A stretch of DNA of 37,200 nucleotides, taken from the NCBI RefSeq assembly GCF_001510895.1, contig NZ_LPWA01000139.1, positions 1 through 37,200 of the forward strand. The letters are read 5' to 3'. The stretch comes from Mesorhizobium loti (GTDB lineage Bacteria > Pseudomonadota > Alphaproteobacteria > Rhizobiales > Rhizobiaceae). Position numbers and translations under genes: made by a program. The notes beneath the pieces are model-generated. The model saw nothing but the letters and a program-made list of their open reading frames with translations, ran no database searches and was not told the DNA's origin. Shown here in pieces: positions 31,858 to 37,200 of this stretch; positions within the stretch are counted from its first letter, which is position 1, and the number at the start of each line of letters is the position of its first letter.

Positions 31858-32960
31858 ATGGGTTTCAAATGTGGCATCGTTGGCTTGCCCAACGTCGGCA
31901 AGTCGACGCTGTTCAACGCGTTGACCAGGACGGCGGCCGCGCAAGCCGCCAACTATCCGTTCTGTACCATCGAGCCGAACACCGGCGAGGTGGCGGTGCC
32001 AGACCCGCGCCTGCAGAAGATCGCCGCGATCGGCAAGTCCAAAGAGATCATCCCGACCCGCATCTCCTTCGTCGACATTGCCGGCCTGGTGCGTGGCGCC
32101 TCCAAGGGCGAAGGGCTGGGCAACCAGTTCCTCGCCAACATCCGCGAGGTCGATGCCATCGTCCATGTGCTGCGCTGCTTCGAGGATGACGACATCACCC
32201 ATGTCGAGGGCCGCATCGATCCGGTCGCCGACGCCGAGACCGTCGAGACCGAGCTGATGCTCGCGGACCTGGAAAGCTTGGAGCGCCGCATCGTCCAATT
32301 CCGCAAGCGCGCCTCCGGCAAGGACAAGGAAGCGGTTGCCATGCTGCCGATGATGGAGGCGGCGCTCGAATTGCTGCAGGCCGGCAAGCCGACCCGTTTC
32401 CTGCTCAACGGCATCTCGGCTGAGGATCTGCGCATTCTGCAGGGATTGAACCTTTTGACGTCGCACCCCGTGCTCTATGTCTGCAACGTCGCCGAGGCCG
32501 ACGCCGCCACCGGCAACGAGCATACCAAGCAGTGGAGAAAATGGCTGCCGCGCAGGGCGCCGGCACGGTAGTGATCTCGGCGGCGATCGAGGCGGAGGTC
32601 GCTCAGCTTTCCGACGAGGAGGAAATGGAATTCCTCGCCTCGATCGGCCTCGACGAGCCGGGCCTCAACAAGGTGATCCGAGCCGGCTACGAATTGTTGC
32701 AGCTCATCACCTATTTCACCGTCGGGCCGAAAGAGACGCGCGCCTGGACGATCCACAAAGGCGATAAGGCGCCGCAAGCGGCCGGCGTCATCCACACCGA
32801 CTTCGAACGCGGCTTCATCCGCGCCCAGACGATTTCCTACAACGACTTCATCACGCTGGGCGGCGAAGTGGCCGCCAAGGAAGCCGGCAAGGCGCGCGAC
32901 GAAGGCAAGGAATATGTCGTCCAGGACGGCGACATCATGCTGTTCAAGTTCAACACCTGA
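31858..32960 (+). CDS. ychF: Obg-family ATPase YchF (frameshifted)
   Basis: About 367 residues. The G domain has the P-loop GLPNVGKST, switch II DIAGLVRGASKGEGLGNQFL, and LYVCNVAE in place of NKxD, consistent with the ATP preference of YchF/OLA1. A helical insertion follows, and the C-terminal TGS domain runs from ITYFTVGPKETRAWTIHKGD to DIMLFKFNT. The frame breaks near 32529; one G restored (AAG(G)CAGTGG) reads EHTKAVEKMAAAQGAGTVVI with no further disruption. YchF binds ribosomes and affects translation initiation and oxidative stress responses. Placement after pth is the usual order. Confidence 0.94.
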
Positions 32961-33133
32961 CATCGCTTTGCCTGCACCCGGCTTGACCGCCGGCCTTCTG
33001 GCCAGCGGACGTCTTGTCTTGACCTTGTGATGCAGCAGGGCTAAGCGGCCGGGGCTGACGGGCTCCACGAGCCTGCGCCATCCGGACGACGCTTCGAACG
33101 AAATCTCTTTGGTCCAGCAAGGGAGACCCGGCG

Positions 33134-34107
33134 ATGATCAAGGCCTTCGTCGTGGACAATGATCGCCTGCGCGTCACCGACGATCTTACGCGAGACGGCG
33201 ACAGGGTCGTCTGGGCCGATCTCTTCAATCCGACCAAGGAGGAAGAGGCCGTCATCGAGGGCTGGCTGGGCATTGCCATCCCGACCCGCGAGGAGATGGA
33301 GGAGATCGAGATCTCGAGCCGCCTCTATGTCGAGGACGGCGGCTACTTCATGACCGCCGTGCTGCCGGCGCAAACCGAGGTCGACGACCCGTTGATGTCG
33401 CCAGTGACCTTTGCGCTGGCCGGCAACCGGCTGATCACCATTCGCTACCATGAGCCCAAGGCCTTCAAGACCTTTCCGCTGCGCGCCGAAAAGGTGGCGA
33501 CCGGCTGCACCAGCAGCGACACCATCCTGATCGGCCTCTTGGAAGCGATCGTCGACCGCCTCGCCGACATCCTCGAGCGCGCCGGCCGCGACGTCGAAGT
33601 GATCTCGCGCGACATCTTCGAGGCGCGCTCGACCAAGGCTTCGAAGCGCAACCGCGATTTTCAGGAACTCTTGAAAGGCATCGGCCGCAAGGAGGACCTC
33701 GCTTCCTCCGTCCGCGACAGCTTGATCTCGCTGCAGCGCCTTGCCGGCTTTCTCACCCATGTCGCGGCCCAGACCAAGATGAGCAAGGATGTCCGGGCCC
33801 GCATCAAGACGTTGTCGCGCGACGTGCTCTCCCTTGCCGACCACGCCACTTTCCTGTCGCAGAAGATCTCCTTCCTGCTCGACGCCACGCTCGGCATGAT
33901 CTCGATCGAGCAGAACGCCATCATCAAGATCTTCTCCGTCGCCGCTGTGATCTTCCTGCCGCCGACGCTGGTCGCCTCGATCTACGGCATGAACTTCGAC
34001 ATCATCCCAGAGCTGAAATGGGAGTTCGGCTATCCCTTCGCCATCGGCTGATGGTGATCTCGGCGATCCTGCCTTTCTGGTATTTCCGCCGCCGCGGCTG
34101 GCTCTGA
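33134..34107 (+). CDS. corA: CorA-type magnesium/cobalt transporter (frameshifted at the C-terminus)
   Basis: About 324 residues. A cytoplasmic N-terminal domain (VWADLFNPTKEEEAVIEGWL, then EIEISSRLYVEDGGYFMTAV) is followed by a long helix region, a first span IIKIFSVAAVIFLPPTLVAS, the signature YGMNFD (GMN filter) and a second span. The frame breaks near 34048, inside the second span: one C restored (GGC(C)TGATG) gives YPFAIGLMVISAILPFWYFR and the normal basic end RRRGWL. Without it the second membrane helix would be lost. GGGAG lies ahead of the ATG. Divalent cation uptake, mainly Mg2+, is by family. Confidence 0.92.
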
Positions 34108-34220
34108 GACCGTCAGCCGGAAAAGCTGGCTTACCAGAAAGGACTTGACCAAACTGCCTTGGGCCGTCATCCGGGATGCCCAACCTTAGGTTTCACGCAT
34201 TCGCCAACCGGATTGCCGAC

Positions 34221-34682
34221 ATGACCGGAAAGACCTGGGCCTATGAGGACTTCGTCGAGGGTGTCTCGCTCGACCTCGGCAGCAAGGCTGTCAGCGCTGC
34301 CGAGATCATCGAATTCGCCAGCGAATTCGATGCCCAGCCGATGCACCTCGACGAGGAGGCCGGCAAGGCCAGCATCCTTGGCGGGCTTTCGGCCTCGGGC
34401 TGGCACACCTGCGCGATGTTCATGCGCATGCTGTGCGACGCCTTCCTGCTCGATTCGACATCGCAGGGCTCGCCAGGCATCGAGCATGTCAAATGGAAGA
34501 AGCCGGTGCTGGCCGGCGATCGCCTTACCGGCAAGGTCACCGTGCTTGCCAAGCGTCAGTCAAAATCCAGGCCCCAGCTCGGCCTCGTCAGCATGCGCAG
34601 CGAGCTGTTCAACCAGAGCGGCGAATGCGTCTTCGAGCTCGAGAATACCGGCATGTTCCTGACCCGGGAGGCCGCTGCGTGA
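34221..34682 (+). CDS. MaoC-like hotdog-fold dehydratase (first of pair)
   Basis: A 153-residue single hotdog protein beginning MTGKTWAYEDFVEGVSLDLG. The hydratase segment EFDAQPMHLDEEAGKASILG holds the Asp and His that act in (R)-specific enoyl-CoA hydratases, and GGLSASGWHTCAMFMRML is conserved. The start at 34221 is chosen on family length; an in-frame ATG at 34176 adds 15 residues that do not look conserved. Its stop overlaps the GTG start of a second, similar gene. Substrate is unknown; acyl-CoA hydration is the family guess. Confidence 0.87.
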   Translation: MTGKTWAYEDFVEGVSLDLGSKAVSAAEIIEFASEFDAQPMHLDEEAGKASILGGLSASGWHTCAMFMRMLCDAFLLDSTSQGSPGIEHVKWKKPVLAGDRLTGKVTVLAKRQSKSRPQLGLVSMRSELFNQSGECVFELENTGMFLTREAAA

Positions 34683-35149
34683 CACTCGACGAGTACTTCC
34701 TGATCGGCGAAACCGTCACGCTCGGCTCGCACAAGTTCGAGCCCGACGAGATCAAGGCGTTCGCCAGGAAATACGATCCACAGGTCTTCCATGTCGACGA
34801 GGAGGCGGCTAAGAAGAGCGTGCTTGGCGGGCTGTGCGCCTCGGGCTGGCACACCGCCGCCACCTGGATGAAATACAATCTCGAAAAGCGCATGGAGACC
34901 GAGGGCGTGCGCTGGACAGGTCCCGGCCCGCAGCCCGAATTCGGCCCCTCGCCGGGCTTCCGCAACCTCAAATGGCTGAAGCCGGTCCATGCCGGCGAGA
35001 CGGTGACCTTCACCCGCACCGCGCTCGCCCATCGCCCCCTTGCCGGGCGCCCGGGCTGGAGCCTGCTCACGCTGCGCTCGGAAGGGTTCGATTCGACTGG
35101 CGACAAGGTCATCGAGTTCGACAGCGCCGTGCTGGTGAAGGTGGAGTAG
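34679..35149 (+). CDS. MaoC-like hotdog-fold dehydratase (second of pair)
   Basis: A 156-residue paralog of the preceding gene, beginning with GTG at 34679 inside the GCGTGA junction. It repeats the core pattern: KYDPQVFHVDEEAAKKSVLG with Asp and His, and GGLCASGWHTAATWMK. The region after that is longer (RMETEGVRWTGPGPQPEFGP), then FRNLKWLKPVHAGETVTFTR. Overlap and shared motifs suggest the two products form a heteromeric double-hotdog enzyme, as eukaryotic-type hydratases do by gene fusion; this is inference. An interspersed repeat begins a few bases after the stop. Confidence 0.86.
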   Translation: MTLDEYFLIGETVTLGSHKFEPDEIKAFARKYDPQVFHVDEEAAKKSVLGGLCASGWHTAATWMKYNLEKRMETEGVRWTGPGPQPEFGPSPGFRNLKWLKPVHAGETVTFTRTALAHRPLAGRPGWSLLTLRSEGFDSTGDKVIEFDSAVLVKVE

Positions 35150-35157
35150 CGCCCTTT

Positions 35158-35210
35158 TCTTCTCCCTTGTGGGAGAAGGTGGCCGAGCGAAGCGTCGGTC
35201 GGATGAGGGG
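35158..35210 (-). repeat. Interspersed palindromic repeat, copy 2 (CCTTCTCCC family)
   Basis: CTTCTCCC-ttgt-GGGAGAAG hairpin, then GGCCGAGCGAAGCGTCGGTC and GGATGAGGGG: the unit of 82-139 read on the other strand. It lies directly after the second MaoC-like gene. Confidence 0.82.
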
Positions 35211-35294
35211 TGTTCCAGCTTGACGGATACGCCCATCCAAATCGCAAGTTAGACGCGCGAGACCACCGGATGGCCAGCGCCTCGTTTCTTCCAA

Positions 35295-35342
35295 CACCCT
35301 CATCCACCCTTCGGCGACACCTTCTCCCACAAGGGGAGGGGA
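35295..35342 (+). repeat. Interspersed palindromic repeat, copy 3 (CCTTCTCCC family)
   Basis: CACCCTCATCC, a short CTTCGG segment, then CACCTTCTCCC-acaa-GGGGAGGGG. It is inverted relative to copy 2, and the two face outward from an 84-base spacer. It lies just beyond the stop codon of apt. Confidence 0.8.
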
Positions 35343-35349
35343 AAGCGCC

Positions 35350-35895
35350 TCAATGCCCCTCGAAGCCGATCAGCGTCCTGACCGGCACGCCGAGCGCTTC
35401 CAGTTTCTGGCGTCCGCCGAGATCCGGCAGGTCGATGACGAAGCAGGCGGCGACGATGTCGGCGCCGATCTGCCTGAGCAGTTTCACCGCCGCTTCCGCC
35501 GTGCCGCCGGTGGCGATCAGGTCGTCGACCACGATCACCTTCTCGCCAGGCGAGACGCCGTCCTTGTGCATCTCCATCTCGTCCAGGCCGTATTCGAGGC
35601 TGTAGGCGACGCGCACCGTCTCGTAGGGCAGCTTGCCCTTCTTGCGGATCGGCACGAAGCCTGCCGAAAGCTGGTGCGCCACGGCGCCGCCCAGGATGAA
35701 GCCGCGCGCCTCGATGCCGGCGATCTTGTCGATCTTCAGCCCGGCGTAAGGATGCACCAACTCGTCGATGGCGCGTCGAAAGGCGCGCGCATCGCCCAGC
35801 AGCGTGGTGATGTCGCGAAACAAGATGCCCGGCTTCGGATAGTCCGGAATGGTGCGGATCGCGGCAAGCAGCGTGTCTTCGAGCGAGGATTTCAT
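35350..35895 (-). CDS. apt: Adenine phosphoribosyltransferase
   Basis: A 181-residue purine salvage enzyme making AMP from adenine and PRPP. The start MKSSLEDTLLAAIRTIPDYP is followed by PGILFRDITTLLGDARAFRR, GIEARGFILGGAVAHQLSAG, and the PRPP-binding loop VIVVDDLIATGGTAEAAVKL. The start at 35895 has GGAGAG upstream at a slightly long spacing. Length and motifs are standard. The gene uses the PRPP made by Prs (18837) but is not linked to it. Its 3' end abuts an interspersed repeat, its upstream side a large two-hairpin element. Confidence 0.96.
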   Translation of the reverse strand: MKSSLEDTLLAAIRTIPDYPKPGILFRDITTLLGDARAFRRAIDELVHPYAGLKIDKIAGIEARGFILGGAVAHQLSAGFVPIRKKGKLPYETVRVAYSLEYGLDEMEMHKDGVSPGEKVIVVDDLIATGGTAEAAVKLLRQIGADIVAACFVIDLPDLGGRQKLEALGVPVRTLIGFEGH

Positions 35896-36241
35896 GAGAC
35901 TGGGCTCTCCGCGTGTCGGGCTGTCGGCTATGAAGGGTGTCGGCGCATTCAGGCGCGACGCGACCGACAACGGCTACCGCGATGCAGCGCCGGAGACAAG
36001 CGCATCCGGCAAAGGATTGGCAACGTCTGCCTTGTCCCATGCCTGCGCTGCGGCCTTTCCACTAATGCATGTCGCCCAGAAGTGTGCAGCGGTTCTGGGG
36101 CAACGACATGCATCAAAACAAAGACTTAAAGCGCGTCGCCCGAATCCGTTTCAACGCGACGCGCTTTAGTCTCGCATTCCACGGCGGCGGCACACCCGCA
36201 TGGGATGATCTCGACTCTGTTGCCTTCGCCTTCCGCGCATG
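35896..36241. other. Intergenic region between apt and acid phosphatase
   Basis: About 345 bases without a supported gene. The right half is the two-hairpin element 36059-36170. The left 160 bases must hold the apt promoter on the minus strand; I see no convincing boxes there. Confidence 0.55.
36059..36170 (+). repeat. Two-hairpin element, copy 3 (complete, different arms)
   Basis: Hairpin 1 has outer arms ATGCATGTCG (36065-36074) and CGACATGCAT (36104-36113), inner CCCAGAA/TTCTGGGG, and loop GTGTGCAGCGG. The connector CAAAACAAAGACTTA follows. Hairpin 2 pairs AAAGCGCGTCGC with GCGACGCGCTTT perfectly over 12 base pairs. Loop and connector match copies 1 and 2, the arms do not. Confidence 0.88.
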
Positions 36242-36264
36242 AAAAAGGGCGCCCGCGGGCGCCC
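36242..36264 (-). terminator. Rho-independent terminator of the acid phosphatase gene
   Basis: GGGCGCCCGCGGGCGCCC forms a tight GC stem; on the minus strand it is followed by TTTTTC. It lies 27 bases after the stop codon. Confidence 0.85.
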
Positions 36265-36290
36265 TCTCCGACAAGCCTGACGAAGCCGGA

Positions 36291-36986
36291 TCACATGCCG
36301 AGATCGGAACGCAGCTCGGCGCGCGCCTCTTCATATTCGGCCTTGAAATCCGGGCGGCTGAGCAGCACCGCGGCAATCACGCTGCCGGAAATCTTGCCCA
36401 TCTCGATATCGGACGGGTAATGGATGCCGCCAACCACGCGGTTATGGGCATATTCGGCCGCGCGCGCCATGATCTCGGCGCGCTTTTCCGGCACCATGTC
36501 GGACAGGATGATGCCCATCATGGTCCCGACCGTCGCATGGCCCGACGGCCAGGAGCCGGAGTTCGACAGCTTCACGACCGGCTTGACGAGATCGCTGAGT
36601 TGATGCGGGCGCGGACGCTTCCAGACATCCTTGGCGGGGTCGACGACCGCGCCTTCGGTAGCCGCGACGCGATCGAAGAAGGCGGCGAATTTCGGCAGCG
36701 TCTCCTTGTTGAACTTCGGCCCCATGACATCGGCGAAGCGCCAGACATTTTCCTCGGCATCGGCAATCGCGCGCTTTTCCATCTCGGGCGTGCGCGTCAC
36801 CTGCAGCGTAAGCATCTCGGCGAGCTCGGCCTTCGTCTCGGCCGAGTCGTTGGCCGGGGGCGGCGGCAGGATCATCGTCAGATCGATGTCCTTGTTGGTG
36901 ACGAAGGGCTGGGCCTCGTCAGCACGAGCGACGGTACCGGCAATAAGCAGCAGAAAGCCCGCTGCGAGCGATGCATATCTTTTCAA
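36291..36986 (-). CDS. phoN: Class A acid phosphatase, PhoN/PAP2 type
   Basis: A 231-residue periplasmic phosphatase. The three-part PAP2 signature is complete: KDVWKRPRP (KX6RP), GSWPSGHATVG (PSGH) and NRVVGGIHYPSD (usually SRX5HX3D; the Ser is Asn here). A Sec signal peptide is predicted (RYASLAAGFLLLIAGTVARA, cleavage before DEAQ). The start is taken as TTG at 36986, with AAGGAT just ahead, because this gives a normal signal peptide; an ATG at 37040 would add 18 residues in front of it. Non-specific phosphomonoesterase activity is by family. Own terminator downstream; at the right an insertion sequence begins. Confidence 0.9.
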   Translation of the reverse strand: MKRYASLAAGFLLLIAGTVARADEAQPFVTNKDIDLTMILPPPPANDSAETKAELAEMLTLQVTRTPEMEKRAIADAEENVWRFADVMGPKFNKETLPKFAAFFDRVAATEGAVVDPAKDVWKRPRPHQLSDLVKPVVKLSNSGSWPSGHATVGTMMGIILSDMVPEKRAEIMARAAEYAHNRVVGGIHYPSDIEMGKISGSVIAAVLLSRPDFKAEYEEARAELRSDLGM

Positions 36987-37077
36987 GGGTGCGATCCTTA
37001 AATGAGGGCAAGACAGGATCGCTCGGGCGGTGACGGCCATGTAACACGGTCCATCTTTTCGTGGCTATGCTGAAATG

Positions 37078-37101
37078 AAAAAGGGCGCCCTTCGGCGCCC
37101 T
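37078..37101 (-). terminator. Rho-independent terminator for a minus-strand gene to the right
   Basis: GGGCGCC-CTTC-GGCGCCC stem with TTTTTC following on the minus strand. Its gene would lie beyond the window, now apparently separated from it by the insertion sequence. Confidence 0.7.
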
Positions 37102-37103
37102 TC

Positions 37104-37200
37104 AGACTGCTGACAAACCCCTGGCGTTAGCTGGGGGTTTTTGATTCACTGGGTCATGTTGAAGCGACCCGCCCCCGAACAGACCGCGCTTGAGATGGTA
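37104..37200 (+). mobile_element. Left end of an IS1182-like insertion sequence
   Basis: After the preceding terminator the sequence changes to AAACCCC ... GGGGGTTTTT, an 18-base-apart inverted pair as found at IS tips, followed at once by the start of a transposase-like reading frame. The exact terminal base and any target duplication cannot be fixed because the right end is outside the window. Confidence 0.55.
37156..37200 (+). CDS. IS1182-family transposase, first 15 codons
   Basis: The window ends after MLKRPAPEQTALEMV. This opening is one I recognise from IS1182-type transposases of rhizobia, where it is followed by a segment like TLEELVP. Only 15 residues are present, so the call rests on recall of the family N-terminus and on the hairpin just upstream. 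Confidence 0.55.
   Translation, partial: MLKRPAPEQTALEMV

Noticed and set aside
33041..34183. Open frame of 380 codons antisense to corA
   Set aside because: Shadow frame; the sense strand encodes a clear CorA protein with the GMN motif.
1..37200. CRISPR array, tRNA or rRNA genes, prophage, toxin-antitoxin or defence cluster
   Set aside because: No spaced direct-repeat array, no tRNA-like T-arm or CCA-ready fold, no phage structural genes and no paired small genes were found on reading both strands.

Overview
The window is GC-rich alphaproteobacterial chromosome, most likely Mesorhizobium or a close relative in the Rhizobiales. This rests on the gene families (BA14K-type secreted protein, PetP/PetR-like regulators, UbiK next to Lgt, MidA and PgeF, cold-shock pair) and on interspersed palindromic repeats of a type I associate with Mesorhizobium. 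No database search was run. I see no tRNA, rRNA, CRISPR array, prophage or defence island. About 43 protein genes are described.

Layout. 1-6.9 kb: DUF1428 protein, TPR-sulfotransferase, double-Kazal lipoprotein, two cold-shock proteins, BA14K protein, metallo-beta-lactamase-fold hydrolase, small Gly/Ala-rich protein, branched-chain aminotransferase. 7.1-9.9 kb: a signalling cassette of MarR-type PetP-like regulator, OmpR-type response regulator and histidine kinase, with an inverted repeat ahead of the first gene. 10-14 kb: a GT4 glycosyltransferase, an unknown membrane protein, CsaA, a YbjN-like protein and UbiK. 14-19.8 kb: lgt-midA-pgeF-M24 protein (overlapping starts and stops), a lipoprotein, then prs. 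19.8-24.5 kb: AraC regulator, Fsr-like efflux protein, SDR, and an OhrR-like regulator divergent from a haloperoxidase-like hydrolase. 24.5-29.1 kb: a five-gene operon (FMN reductase, flavin monooxygenase, ABC permease, binding protein, ATPase) that looks like organosulfur uptake and desulfurization. 29.4-37.2 kb: GST, then rplY-pth-ychF, corA, two MaoC-like genes, apt, a class A acid phosphatase, and at the right edge the start of an IS1182-like transposase.

Two themes stand out. First, at least nine genes, including normally indispensable ones (pth, ychF), are broken by single missing bases, each in a short G or C run, with conserved protein sequence continuing in the next frame. The simplest reading is sequencing or assembly error, not decay, so those genes are annotated as whole genes. 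Second, the intergenic space holds several families of palindromic repeats, most lying directly at the 3' ends of genes. One is a two-hairpin element in which loop and connector are conserved while the arms differ but stay complementary. The best regulatory signal is a pair of inverted copies of a composite operator between the OhrR-like gene and the hydrolase. I did not find a clearly new multi-gene system; most of the window is ordinary core chromosome.
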